A DNA stretch of 64,000 nucleotides from Chrysomallon squamiferum. Taxonomy: Eukaryota > Mollusca > Gastropoda > Neomphalida > Peltospiridae. Shown here piece by piece: positions 1 through 13,900 of this stretch (position 1 is the stretch's first letter; every line of letters begins with the position of its first letter). The DNA lies in the NCBI GenBank assembly GCA_012295275.1, contig CM022678.1, positions 14,657,759 through 14,721,758 of the forward strand. The letters run 5' to 3'. The notes below the pieces were generated by a model. It searched no databases, was not told the origin of the DNA, and was given only the letters and a program-made list of their open reading frames with translations. A program made the translations under genes and the position numbers.

Positions 1-332
1 GGAATGAGAACATTGTAGCAAAACTATTGCAGATGATCTATTTGTGTTTTTTCATGTAAAGTAATTACATTTGTTAACATTTAAAATGTGAACATATATT
101 ACATTGAAAGTCATTATGTTGTCAGATCATATAAATTAATTCTATTTCCTTCTGCTATGGCTGCATCCTTGTTGTGGTGTTTGTAACGCCAGTCTTTATA
201 GTGACTGTATCTGTAAGTTATAAGTGTTTATATTGGATATATAATTAAATAAATGTTTATTTTATGGTTATATAACTAACTAAGTTTTAAATGTTTATAT
301 TGCATATATATGTAACTAAATACACATTTCAG

Positions 333-2137
333 AACAAACAGTTTTGAGGTGTGTGGATGTGATGGGGCAAGTACAGGAGCATTGCACTGTGAGGACAATC
401 ATTCTCTTGCCGAGTGGATTCAAGCAATAACTTCAAACATAAACAATCTTCTCTCTCAGATGGTAATATTCTCTGATTTTTCACAATTAGTGATATTTAA
501 ATACGTCATAAATTCTTCTTTAAAATATTGTTTAAAAGTTATATTTCTTACTGAGCAGATTCAAGCAAAACTTCTACAATAAAAAGTCTTCTCTCTCAGA
601 TGCCAGTCTGATTTTTTATGATTAAATATCATGTATTAGTTACTGAATTTACATCCTGTATTCTTTAAAATATTTTAATGACAAAAACTAAAACAATCAA
701 ATATGAAAATGATAATGAATGTTAATTGTTAATATTCAGAAAAAAACAAAAAGATTTATCCATTGTAGTCTAAGTGCATATCAAAAGTTATTCAAAATCT
801 AACAAATCCTTTTTCTATCAACTGTAATGTTACAAAAATATTTAACTAGAAGAATGTTGTGCATGCATTTTCTAATGATACATTATAATGTGATATATAG
901 GGTTTCTTTGACTGTACTGATAACAAAAGGTTCATTCTCACATATTTCATTTTCTGTTTTCAGATACAGATGACTAACAGACTTCTTCTGCCAGAAGAAC
1001 ATGTAAGTAAATGATGAGAGTAAGATTTAACATCTTTAATATTTGTATACATTTTTTAGTATTTATAAAAAAAATTATAATTCACAATGAATTTCTGAAA
1101 TGTATTTAAAAATGTTACATATTTAATAAAAAAATTATTAAGTTTTCTGAAATATATATAAAATGAAGTGTGTGTGTGTGTTTCTGTGTGTGTTTAAGTT
1201 ATGTTTTATAATCTATCTACCTATATAAACACACACAAACACACACATGAACACACACACATTGGTGTATTGTTTCTGAATCTTACTGATATTTAATTTC
1301 AGATTGCATTCATGAGTTGGATACACAAACGAGTGTCCCCTGCTGTTCACTTCCAGGCTTGGAAACCAATGTTTCTCTGTCTGAAAGGATCTGACGTTTT
1401 CTTGTTTGATGTACCACCTGTAAGTTCATTATCTTCAGATAAATACTTTATATAACAGTTTACAGTTGATAAAAATAAATATGAAATAAATATAATTAAA
1501 TCTGTAATAATCTTTTTTCATAAAGGATTATTATAATTTAAAAATATTTTATTTTATTTCAGATGCATGCTTCAGATTGGACTCAGTGTATTTCCAAATA
1601 CAAAATTTATGAGTGTATGTTTAAAATATTAAAGGTGAGATTTATTTATAATTGTATCTGTCAAATGAGTAAATGTATGCATTAAGTACACATTTATACA
1701 GAATATATTTTAATTTGTGGTTATGAAGATCTTTGTGGAAGTTGTATTTTGTTTTTATTTTTGGCTTTGGAATTCCTCTTATATTATCATACTTGTTAAT
1801 GAGGTAGTGATTATCTTGATGCTGTTTGTTTCTTTTTATAATCATAATATTTTCAATCTGTATACATCATAGAAATGTATCATATCATATTTTCTGTTAG
1901 GTTTTATGATTTATGTAGGAATTGATTTTTTACTGATTAACATCTAAAAAGAACACCTGTCAACTTGTAATAGACATTATTATATGTACATATCACAATC
2001 TGACAGCTGTTCTTTTATAGATATATATTTAGTCTTTCACTCTCAAAAAAACACATGTGTATTTTCAGTTACAAAGTGACATTCTCAAACACACACACAC
2101 ACAATCATACATATATATATATATATACATGTGTATG

Positions 2138-2181
<44 letters not shown>

Positions 2182-2680
2182 CACACACACTCACACACAC
2201 ACATATACATTTTGTTACTGATGAGATGTATGATGACAGGAGGAGGAACTGCTGGATGACAGACAACACTGCTGTACTGTACAGACAGGAACTGGAGAGA
2301 AGTTTGTACTCAGTGTAGAGAGCCGATCTGATCTACTACACATAGAAAGAGCCTGGTTTAAAACAAACAGTCTCGCTGTCCACAGATTAAAGGTATTGTC
2401 TATTTGTGTTACTCTGTGTGTGTGTGTGTGCGTGTGTTCGTGTGCGTGTACGTGTATGTGTGCATGTGTGCGTGTGTGTATGGGTGTAGATGTTTGTGTC
2501 TGTTTACCAGTGAAAGTGTTTGATCTGTGTGTGGCTGTGTGTATGTTTGTGTCTATTTATCTGCATGTTATGTCTGTGTATGCATGCATACTTATGGGTG
2601 CGTTTGTTAGTACAAAGTATTTTTGTGTGTGTGTGTGTGTGTGTGTTTGTGTGTGTATATATATTTGTGTGGGTGTGTGT

Positions 2681-2711
<31 letters not shown>

Positions 2712-4020
2712 TTATCCATGTCTATGCATGTGTGTATGTATTTGTTTGTGTCGGTCTGTGTATGCATGTATATTTGTGTGTTTGTTAGAACACGTCTGTG
2801 TGTACTTTATAGAGACATACATGACAGGTTTTACATTTTAGAATGTAACTTTTGGGTGCACATGGCGTGGCAGACTGTCGGGTCTTTCTCTTGATCTGAA
2901 CACAGGATTTTCACTCGTTGACCACCAGACAAAGGTAGATTTCTGTTTTTCTTTTCATATTGTTAATAAAGATAAATTTGTTTTCCATGTATCTTTAATA
3001 ACAGTTGTAATTATAAAACAATTTTTATAAACTTAAAAATACTACTTTGACAGCAAACATTTTAATCAAATTATATATATAATTAAATTTTGTAAACAAA
3101 TTTGTTACATATCCAGTTTGCAACTTTATGTAAAGTGACTCCAGTGTATGAATTAACATTTTATATATTTAATAATGATATATTTGTGTGTTGTGTGTTT
3201 GTGTGTGTATATATATATATATATATGTTCAAATATATCATCATTAAATTACATCATTTATCCAAAAAGAAATGACCACTGATATTCTTTTTTAATTTTT
3301 TATGTTGTAGTCTTTTGTGTGGATGTACAGATTTTCTCAGCTGAAAGGATCGTCAGATGATGGAAAGTCACACCTGAAGCTGCTCTTCCAAAATGAAACA
3401 ACCAGACTGACAGAAAGCAGGGTGAGATGTTATCAAATATAATTTTATCTAAGAGATTTTACATTGGAGTAAGAAAGAAACTATATTACTTATTAATGGA
3501 TTCAATAGTTTTTTGGTTGTATTGGATCAGAGTTAAGTCTTTGTTATACTATTTGATGAGCACTAACTGAAATGTGTACAAAGAGGATTTAATCTTACAG
3601 TGATCTGTCTCACTCCTTACTGACTTGTAAAACAATTTTTTTTTTCTTAAATCAGATTATCTAGGATGTCATCCTTTCGTTATTGTTTTTTTATGTGAAT
3701 TGTAAGTTCATCATAATTGTACAAATATAAAAAAAAATGTGAAGACAAATAAAAGTAATTTATTTCTGAATCACTGATGATCCATGCTGGATTTTATATT
3801 TTTTGAATTATATTTTATTTATTGTTATTATTTTTGTTTTTGTTACCTTTTTCTGTTTTCTTGCTCCTAGTGAATGATGTCTTTGGAATGTAAAAGAGTT
3901 TATTTGCTTGTTTTTCAGGAGATTGAATGTTCAAATCTTCAAACACTGATGTTCTGTATTCATGCATTTTTATCTGCCAAGCTGTCCTCGGTGGATCCAG
4001 CATTTTTGACTAACTACTGA
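333..4020 (+). CDS. SNTG: Gamma-syntrophin, 3' part (5' end outside window)
   Basis: Gamma-syntrophins are cytoplasmic adaptors that link dystrophin/dystrobrevin complexes to signalling proteins. Eight exons can be read: 333-462, 964-1002, 1303-1419, 1563-1634, 2240-2392, 2842-2934, 3311-3421 and 3919-4020, all with GT-AG borders and matching phases; the stop is TGA at 4018-4020. The translation covers the end of the first PH-like region (SLAEWIQAITSNI), the gamma-type stretch RLLLPEEHIAFMSWIHKR, and the C-terminal syntrophin-unique part with YRFSQLKGSSDDGKS and CIHAFLSAKLSSVDPAFL, which is very conserved in this family. The PDZ domain and N-terminus must lie upstream of base 1. I cannot say whether it is closer to SNTG1 or SNTG2; an invertebrate gene may precede that split. 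The 2392-2842 intron is almost pure TG repeat. Confidence 0.9.
553..601 (+). pseudogene. Decayed copy of syntrophin exon tail
   Basis: This intron stretch repeats the last ~50 bases of the exon ending at 462. Both copies read GA-TTCAAGCAA and end in TCTTCTCTCTCAGATG. The copy has an in-frame TAA and lacks the GT donor (ATGCC instead of ATGGT), so it should not be spliced in. Similarity continues weakly past the donor, which points to tandem duplication of an exon-intron border. Confidence 0.65.
2083..2800. repeat. CA/TA and long TG-rich microsatellite
   Basis: CA runs (2089-2102), TA runs (2110-2179) and a second CA run (2181-2203) lie before the exon at 2240. An impure TG repeat fills about 2410-2790 in the next intron. 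The open frames here (Cys/Val-rich on +, His/Thr-rich on -) are translations of the repeat, not genes. Confidence 0.9.
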
Positions 4021-4311
4021 CTGAGCATTACTTTTATTTAAATAATCAGTGCAATATTGTTAAACAGAACTTAGATAATTTCTAACTTTTTTATAATTCA
4101 TAATTACTCAGACACCAAGTGTTAGTCAGATTCTTCATTATTATCAAGTATCATGTCTATTTTGTACAAATAATAAAAAAGTATAATTAAGATATACATA
4201 CATATATACATACAGACATATAGTCATCATGTACAAACTGAATATGGCATATTACAATCATATGTAAATATATTTCTGAATGAGATTTCTATACAACTAT
4301 ACACTTGCACA

Positions 4312-4344
4312 CACACACACAATATAGACACATATATACTCGCG

Positions 4345-4381
<37 letters not shown>
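4312..4381. repeat. CA microsatellite
   Basis: Short CA runs with an interruption, then an uninterrupted CA run of over 30 bases ending at 4381. Confidence 0.9.
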
Positions 4382-4383
<2 letters not shown>

Positions 4384-6863
4384 TTATAGATATATAAATT
4401 GCTTGTCTCTGTTAACTAGACATTAAGGTCTTGAATACATTTACATTTTTTTTTTAAAGTTATAAAGTTCTAAGACATAATTCTAGAGGGTTTTTAAATT
4501 TTATATATTATTAGTGTTGGTTATCTAGATAACAAAATTTGTGTTATTTAGTGAGTGTTGGATATGTAATGTTACATATATGAAACATGGATTGTTTTGA
4601 AATAGAGTGATGTGTTAAGTGTTACTTGTTTTTATTGGCATCATAATTTTTTAAAACTGTTTATATAAGAAAAGAGAAAACTGTATTTTATATGAGAAGA
4701 CAAAAAGCTTTAGATTATGATGAATGATAAACCGTGAGTTTCTATCATGGACATCAGCAGCTTGTAAGTTATGTGTTGTTTAATTAGCATTTATAACTGT
4801 AGATTGAAACACACAACTACACAAGCCAATGAGTCAGAGCAGTGTTTGTAATTGTCATTACAATTAGTAACACAAAAACATCTTGGTATACTGAGGAAAA
4901 AAGTTTTATTCTGGTCTTGGATTTTTGCAGAATTTATGCATCAGAATAAAGTTTTTATTTTCATTAAAAAAAAGTAATGCAAAAGCATTTTCTTTATAGC
5001 ATAATAGAGAAGAAAAAATGTTTTAGTCTGGTCTTGGATTTTTGCAATGGCAGCATCATGTTAACTCAGACAATGTACAACTCAAGTGCAATATTTTACT
5101 GTTTTGTAAAAATATTTGTTTTTATCTTTGAGTTTCCTGATTTGTTGTTTTTCATTATTATTGAATGTTGTTACCTTTATTTTAAGTGCTTAATTAACAC
5201 TGATTTTTCCCCGGATAGTTCTCATTAAAAAATTATTTTACTTTTTTTTTTTCTTTTTTTTTCTTCTTTTTTTCTTTCATTTTCTTTCATTCTTTATTTC
5301 TTTGTTTTAAATATCTTTTTGATATTCAAAAAAAAAAGTTAAAAAAAATTAAAATTGTTAAATACAGTATTCTAATTCAGTTAAAAAAAAAGTCGTTCTA
5401 ATAATAAAATAAAAAAGTAGATTGCAGTGACTTGAAATATTATCACGAGCATGTATACTGATATATTTTACTATTATGCAGTGCAAATACTGTTAAGATT
5501 TCTTTATTTGTTTTCAATTAAAAAAAAAAAAAATCATTGTTTTTATTTTCATCTTTTTTAAAAAGTATTTTGAAGGATTAAACATTTTTACAATGAAATA
5601 CTGGTATTTGCAATTGTAGATAGTTATCATATATAAACTGTTAGGTATTAAAAGTATTTATTGTTATTTTCACATATTGAATTATTTAAGGTGATAAAAA
5701 TTGGAAACAAATATGGTTGTGATAATTATTAGGAATTACTATTATTATTTCTTGTAAATAAATATATACACATGTATTTTAAGATAAAAGATAACAGTTT
5801 AGGAATAATTTCTGTTAATATTTCAATTATACGTAACTAACAATGTAAAAATTTGGATCTATGTAATATTGATACTGGAAAGTAAATATTTTTATGTTAA
5901 AGAATAAAATAAGAAATTAAAAGTAAATTTGTACATAATTAAATACTTAGACTACCTCTGCCTGATGTGCAATATAAATATATTTTTCAAACTGTCCAGA
6001 AGGTAAATATTATGAAAATTAATATATTATTGTAGTACCTATTAACCCAGTGTAAATTTTGTTTTGTGAATGTGTTGGTATAATCTGTTGTTAAGTGGAG
6101 TAATAGCAAAAACACATTACAGATTGCTGATAATAGTTTATATTTATAAAATAGTTTTTAATAAAAGATTTATATGCTTCGTTTTACTCTAGTCTCTAGA
6201 TAAAATTGATTATGAAAAACTGACATGAAATTTGCCATAAACAGATTTAACCTGTTTCATTGATTGATTAGCTGAACAAGCTGGACAGGTTACCCAATGC
6301 ATTCTGGGCAGTACAATTTGTAAATTTCTGTCCTGGTAAAAATAAAATTTGTATTGTGTAAATAGGGATTTATTTAGGAAGTGATTTGAAAACACAGATT
6401 ATTATTATTATTAATTTTTTTTTTTCACAATTTAATAAGAAAATTGCTAATCAGATATAATACTCATTAGTTCCTGTACATTTTATATGCTATGTATGCT
6501 GCAAAAATCATTAATTGTTTATTTCCATTAAACTTTTTGCTGAATAATGTATATAAATATTTAATGGAAACAAATAATATATATTTCTAAATTATATATA
6601 ATCTTTTTTTTAAATTTTATTTATTTATTTTTTATTATTATTATTTTTTGCCAGGTGGTTTCTGTAATATTTTGCAGCATTTATATATTTTTTTCAGTCA
6701 TAAATCTAGTTTGATATAATATGATATAATTTGATATTTTTTCTTGTACAATCTTGGTATTTACTCATAACTGATTGTAAAACATATTTTTCTGTAACTC
6801 ATTTATTCAATCAGCTTTGTTTTGTCTACAGAATTGATGTAATCTTGTCCTGTTGGCTTTTTC

Positions 6864-6869
6864 AATAAA
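6864..6869 (+). other. Likely poly(A) signal of gamma-syntrophin
   Basis: AATAAA is followed about 15-30 bases later by a GT-rich run (GTATTTTTTTGTGGGTTTT), the classic layout of a cleavage site. It would give a 3' UTR of about 2.9 kb. Earlier AATAAA-like hexamers near 4171 exist but have weaker downstream context. Confidence 0.45.
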
Positions 6870-8605
6870 ATTACCTACAAAATTGTATTTTTTTGTGGGT
6901 TTTAGATTTTTGTCAGTGCATTATAATAATACATTTCAACATTTTATTCAACTATAGAACCCAAAACACGTAAATACAACAAATCAATTTAATGCAGCAA
7001 TAATAATTTATTATCTATAAAAACATTAATGAATAAAACTTAACTTTATAAGAAGTTGTATACTAATAATGCCCAATTCTAATCTGAACTAGAGTAACTC
7101 GGACCAAATAAAAAAAAAACTTTACAAACAAAACAGTCTAAATACTACCTGGAAACTGACATAATTCAGATTCATATTCTGTAAAATATACATGTTTTTC
7201 ACATCAGAAACTGTTAAAACTACTGTATGGACATCCTCATTTAGAATTATTGTTAATATATATATATATATATATATATTTTATTTTATTTTATTTTATT
7301 TTAATTTGATGCTCCACTTCATACAAAAAATAATAAATAAATATAATAATAATAATAAAACTGTTTCCACTGAAGTTGTTATTTGAATTGTCATTTAGAG
7401 AAATACCTTGTTTTGCAAATAGTTCAGTCACTCCACATAATCTGGAAAATGTCCGAAATATTTTCCATTCTTGATGAATAACAACATAGTTTATTAGACT
7501 AATAAGGTATAAGTCGAATTAAATAAAGAATATTGAGAACTTTAAATCACTCATCGTTTTCACATCATCAGTTAAAACCTTTTAGTGCTAGATTTTTTAA
7601 ATTCATTTTAATTTTTGTTTTAAAATCTTAAATTCAAAAGTATTTGACCCAGCAAAACTGTTTTAATTGACACTAGCTGAAGAGAAAACACACAACAATA
7701 CAATAATCTGATGTAACGCAGTCAAATGCAACTTTAAAAATTGCAGAATCATTTAACATAAAATATATAACATAAACATTTAATTTTTTTTTTAAACCTT
7801 CAGAAAACAATAACTAACATATTCAGCTACTGAGAAATAGTCATATTGGACCTTTAAATAGAATATGAATAATTACTAACAAAAATCTAATAATGCATAT
7901 TAACCAGACTATGTGAAATTAACAATATCACACATAACAAACCATAAACTTGTAAATAGAAAATGATGTTTGTATTAGAAATTTTAACTGACAATCAAAG
8001 ATACTGTTTGCTGATAAACATCAGAAAATTCATTGATAATTCAGTTTGTAACTGAAATAAGTAAAAACAAAATAACTAAATTAATCTATAAGTCACCTTT
8101 GATAATTTATCAGTCAAATCACCATTGAAAAAGATACTACTGTTCAGTACCTATCTTTTTTTTTTAATATCAGTTTTTCTGGGAATGTTGAAGTATCGTA
8201 TCAAAATTTTACTGAAAATGAGGACTGGAAATCACAATCTGTGATACAGCTTTGTAATATCTGAACTGTGAAAATTGTGAACAAATAACAATTGGTACAT
8301 CTTTTCCAAGTCAATGACCAAGTCAAACATTCTACAACATAAATACTTTTATCCTGTTATCCACAAAAAGCTGTGTCATATTTTTGATTGACAAGTCTAG
8401 ATGAGATATTAACAATGAATAATTAATAACAATGAATATTTTAATAAAATATAATAATAATAAAAAAATAAATAAATAGCTACAAATGGCTAAACATATG
8501 GCATTAATTGTTCTCCTTCCAATACATGTCAAAGTATCATGTTCATAACCTTTAACTGTCAATTATTTTGTAATTTTTCAGTTGCTGTTTTCATACAGTA
8601 CATCA

Positions 8606-8930
8606 TTCCATGTCAGTTCACCCAATAAAAATGGTAATTTATAACAGGACTGAATCTGATATTGATAATAATTGGTATATACAGTTACATATAAAATTTA
8701 CCTTCATCAAATGAATTTTTTAAAAATAATATCTGTTGATGTTTTGGTCAAAATGATTAAGGCCAACTAAACTGTAGACCCTAGTCTTCATAATGTCGGT
8801 GATGCTGGAAAGAGAATTCCACTGGAATCCAAAAGTGCAATGAGTATAAAACCTTTTGTATGATCTTGAAATGACCTAGTGGATCATGACCTTCAAAAGA
8901 TCTTTATATTCTTTAGTAACAATATAAAAA
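8606..8930. mobile_element. Decayed relative of the 38.2-kb TIR element
   Basis: CATTCCATGTCAGTTCACCC at about 8611 resembles the terminus of the element at 38241 (CATTCCGTGTCAAATCACCC). Further in, TTGAAATGACCTAGTGGATC resembles the reverse complement of that element's interior (TTGAAATTGACCGTGTGGATC). Both are too diverged to set exact ends; no second terminus or target duplication was found. Confidence 0.45.
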
Positions 8931-9093
8931 AAAGAAGAAGAAGAAATGTAATATTCTTCTTAAGTCAATAATCAAGATATGGACGGTTAAAGTAGTAATG
9001 CATGATTTTCACACAGCAAACAGTTCATAAGGATGATATACTTCTGTTTAATGTTCCTTTATCAAAAACACAGATACCTTCATTGGCACCATT

Positions 9094-10859
9094 TTACAAT
9101 ATTCTGCAGAGTTTGCTTTCCTGTTCTGCAGTCTGTGTAGAAGGAAGAGTGATTCTGGTGACAGTACTGACATTGTGAAGTGGTATTTCTGATGGTGCTG
9201 GTGGTGCTTCAATGCGAGGCCGAGGGGCAGGAGAGTCTAAAAACTTGGCTTTACAAAACCCATCCTTCTCTTCCTTCTCGCCGTCACTAAAATGTGCCAT
9301 TATATAAATAAACAGAAATTTAAAGAATTTATCTAACCTAACGGTACACATACTGACCCAGATGACTGCAGCTAATGGCTGATTAATTGCCAGTTGGGTA
9401 ACATATACATATTCTCATATCTAAAATTCCTTATTATTAAAAAATAATTATTTTCTTCATTTTATTTTCCATATGCTGGTGTAAAAATAAAGCATAAAAT
9501 AAATATCTTCACCTGACAAAAAAAGTTATTCCTTTCAGTATGTGAATTATTAATTAATTGAGGTTAAAGCAGTCAATAAAAGGCAGAATAAATTGTATTA
9601 CTTCTGTTTTTCTGGCTGTTTATACATCTCCAATCTTCTCTCTTACTCTCTCTCTCACTCAGTCTACTTCTCTCACTCTTCCTCTGTCTTTCTCTCTTTC
9701 ACCAAACATTTTACTTTATAAAATTACCTGTTGTTACCTCCTGGCTGAATCATATTATTTGTTTTCAGAACAGACACACTGACCTCATCATGCTGTATGG
9801 ATGTTCCAGTGTCAAATATCTTGTTATTATCAACACTTCCTTCTCTTACTTTTAACAGAATCACTGCTGGACCATCACTGCACTGTATTCTGTTTTCACT
9901 CACCTGACATAATTAAAACAGTTTTAGTTTTAAATAATATGTGTAAAGTATCATAATACTCATGTAAATGCTAAAAATATTTCGTTGTTGATTTGTTGTT
10001 GTTTTTATACTTTCTGTTTTTATTTTTATACTTTCTGTAGACTACATAGGTAATTTATTACAGTTCAGAATTATATGCATGTGAAAACTAAAAAAAACCT
10101 TTCTTCTTTATATTTTTCTTTTACATTTGCATACACAATTCAAAGGTAGGTATCAATAACAATAAAATATTTACATAAGATGATCTGAAACTATTTTCTC
10201 AATAACTACAATTAATTTCTCAGTTTGATAATTATGCTAATATTTACACATTACCTTAATGTGTTGACAGTGTTCAAGATAAATTCCTCCTTGGCCATTA
10301 CTAACAACATCATTTTCAGAAATTATGACATTACATTTACCCACGATTCCAAAGTTGTCATTATGATAAATTCCATTTCCTTGGACGGTGATCTGCAAAT
10401 GAAATTGATAATTCAAATTTGACTACTAACTTATCATCTTAGACTATTCTAAAAGAATATGTGCTTTTTCTTACAAATCATCTTAACTCTTTGAACTTCA
10501 TTAACAATCATGATTTACTGAAACTGTCAAAAACTGTAAGAGCTATTTTTTAATAATGAATTTGCTCATGCACTTTTTAAACTTTTGTGTATCTTTGGTA
10601 AACAATTTTGTGTATCTTTGGTAAACAATTTTGTCTTCTCCTGTTTTAAACAATGACAGTGCACAGAATTATAATAATCTCCATGATACTGTATTTTTAT
10701 GTTTGCTTCTGTTCTGTATCGTTCTTGTATCTACATAATTTATGCTTCCCAGTAATAATAACTACTTCAGGTTAACACAATACCAAACTAACAGAAAACA
10801 TAAAATGAATCTAAACTAAAAATTCATTGACAAACATCAGCTGTCAAATTAACCATATA

Positions 10860-10917
<58 letters not shown>

Positions 10918-13900
10918 TTAAGAATGAACTAAATAAATATTTTGATAATTTGACAAATGTTTATCAGCAGTGAAACTAAGTTCCATGGTGTACAGTATTT
11001 TTTTATTATTATTTGTGTGTGACTTACTTTTCCAACTGCTGAGGAGAGTATCCCTGCTCCTTGGTTGTTGGAGATGCTGTTGCCTTTGAGCAGTACATCT
11101 GCTGTCTGGTCAACGAGGATGCCATCAGAGCAGTTAGCGTAAATAGCATTGTAACAGACATGAACTTCTTCACCAAGCTGTATAACAATTCCTTTTCCTA
11201 ATTCAGAAATAAGGTATAGATTTAACTTTAAATTATTATCAAATGGGTATACAGTAAACATGTGGTGTCCCAACTTTGCAGGACCTGTTGTTCTTATATA
11301 GAATTCACTGGTGCACGCTAATCCAAAACAACAGGTGATTATAGCATAGTCTTTCTAATTCAATAAATAATGTGGAAAATCATTTTATTGATGCATGTAT
11401 TTGTTATGCATTCACTGAATGTGGCTTTCATTAATTCAGATCATATATAAATTTAAATTATACATTAACATGAATGCAAGAGGTAAGATTAGATCAGTAA
11501 TGTATAACATAATCTTATCTGCACCATATACCCATACCAGTGGAACAGACCACAACCTCCTATACAATGTAATGTTACCGTTAATCTATTCAGGTGTCTG
11601 GCCAAGTAAGCATGAAACAGTAATCACACACAATGTAGTTGTTATATAAATATTTATAACTGTTAATGCACAAATTTCTTCATCATACATAGTAGTAGTC
11701 GTCTGCTTAGAAATAGTAGTATTGTTGCTGTCATTAGTTGTAGTTGTATTGTTGTATGAATAGCAGTAATAGTAGTTATTGTATAAATAGTAAAGTTAGT
11801 GATTTTTATGTAAGTAGTAACAGCAGTAGTCATTGTTCTTGTAGTAAATACATTTAGTACCTGCGTTATGGTAAATGTTGTTGTACTGAACTACAGCAAA
11901 CTTGTGTTTGTTGTGATGAAGAGAATCAGACCGCATGCTGTGAGCTGACAGCAGCATTGACCCATTTGAAATATGAGGATTATGCAGCACATCCTAAAAG
12001 TTTACAATCAAAATGATCATACCTAACACGTTGTAAACACACCTACATAGTATTATTTCTATTTGTAAAAATAAACTAAATATATAACTAAATTTTCAAA
12101 ATTAAAAGAAACAAAACATTAAATTCTTTTAAAATAATTATGTGTTACATATTTTTAATAAAATATTAGTTAATTCACTGTGCTGCTTTAGACTAAATCC
12201 TGAATTAATAAAAAAAAAGAAAAAAAAGAAAAAAGAATTTAAAATAGTCATAATAATAATAAAGAACTAAAGAAATAAAAATAGTGCTAAATTATGTTTA
12301 AAGTCTTGGCTGATTTAGAACAGTGAAGGTAAAGTTAGATTTAAGAAAGGTGATGAAGGAAATAATTAAATTACCATTTTGTTGACAAAAAGAACTCCTG
12401 CATCTCCATTGTTGTTAATCTGGTTTCCCTGTAAAAATGGCTGACTAGCACTCATAATCCAAACACCTGAACTAGCATTCCCTGCAACAAGTTGTGGTTC
12501 ATTTACATACAGAAACAAATTATAAAAGATTAGCACTTTTAAATATTTAAACATACACACACATACACTTCCTATTTCTAGTTCACAAACACACAAACAC
12601 AAACACACCCATACACATATACTCTCTGTCTTCCACATTTGTGCACACACATACACACACACACACATACACACAAACATACACATACATACATTAATGT
12701 TTTGCTTTCAGAAAATTCTGATTAATAACTGATATGCCTTTTTTTATTATAATAATAATAGATGTATAAAATGTAACTCAGTGAGATACTAACATACCAG
12801 ATATAACATTGTTTTCAATAGACCCCTGTCCATTCTCTCCAATCACAATACCATCTCCAACTCCACGACAGATTGAGTTTTGACAAACAAGAGGATTTCC
12901 TCCATGACGAATGTCAATTCCTCCCCACTGATTTCCTTCAATAAAATTACCTGCAATAAAAATAATTAATCTAACAATACATTTTTAAATTACACAATAT
13001 ATTTTTAAAATATTCACTGATTTTACTTAATCCTTGAAGCATTCTAGAAAAATTAACTTAAATTTTAAATTAAATACCAATCCTTAACACCTGATTAATA
13101 TTTATGTTTACCATTTTGTTACTATTTACTCTTTATATTTAATATTAAAATTTACTGGATTACTGTCTATATAAATGTAAAAATAAATACTTTTAATATT
13201 TAGCTTTCAGTTTGGTGAGATTTAACACTATCTACAGAACTTCAGGTTACAATTAAAAAGTTTTATTTTATTATTATTATTATTATTATTATTATAAAAG
13301 TGATAAATGCTATTTTTAAGTTAATTATATTTAAAGATTTTCTTCATTAATACTTATGACTTCATTTAATATTTATTCTTCTTTTTGTTGAACACTGCAT
13401 AATGTGACAGAAACCAACACTCACCAAAGACCAAACCACGTCCACCCTCATTGATAGCAATACCTGCTGCTCTTCCATCATAAATATGGTTATCACTGAA
13501 AACAATGGAATAGTGTTTGGATTAGTATTAAACTGTTTCAGATGTGCTACTCATTCATAAGTTTGATATCTCATAAAGTAAAGGATTATTAAATTTAATA
13601 TTTGCATTGTATACAAATAGCATAAAAACTGTGTATTCCAAACCACTGTTTTATTTATTCCCTGACATAAATCTTTACTTATAAAATAATAATGTTAATC
13701 TTTTTTTTAATGTTATTCTGTTCACAGAGTTAGAAAAACTCTAATTAAAAGAGTAAATCATTGGATTATTATAAAATGGGAAGATCACAGAGGTAGAAAA
13801 ACTGATTAAATTAGCAAATTATTGCATTATGGTAAGATTGAACATTCATGTATTTATATTCAGTAAAAAAAAAAAAAAAAAAAAGAAGGAAATAAACACT

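Larger units (their letters stand above)
4021..9093. other. Convergent 3' region between syntrophin and FBXO10
   Basis: No credible gene is seen in this 5-kb gap between the stop codons of two convergent genes. It holds a CA repeat (4312-4381), a short direct repeat (about 4897-4930 and 5012-5046, sharing GTCTTGGATTTTTGCA), a T-rich tract (5229-5320), poly-purine and AT runs, and a relic of a transposon near 8606-8930. The best poly(A) signal for the syntrophin gene is at 6864. FBXO10 transcripts should also end in this interval, but no single signal stands out. Confidence 0.7.

Noticed and set aside
1635-2239. Possible missing syntrophin exon between FKILK and EELLDDRQHCC
   Set aside because: The joint aligns without a gap to a vertebrate gamma-syntrophin, so no exon is needed.
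2055-2894. Several open frames of 70-130 codons on both strands
   Set aside because: They are translations of CA/TG and TA repeats and overlap real syntrophin introns.
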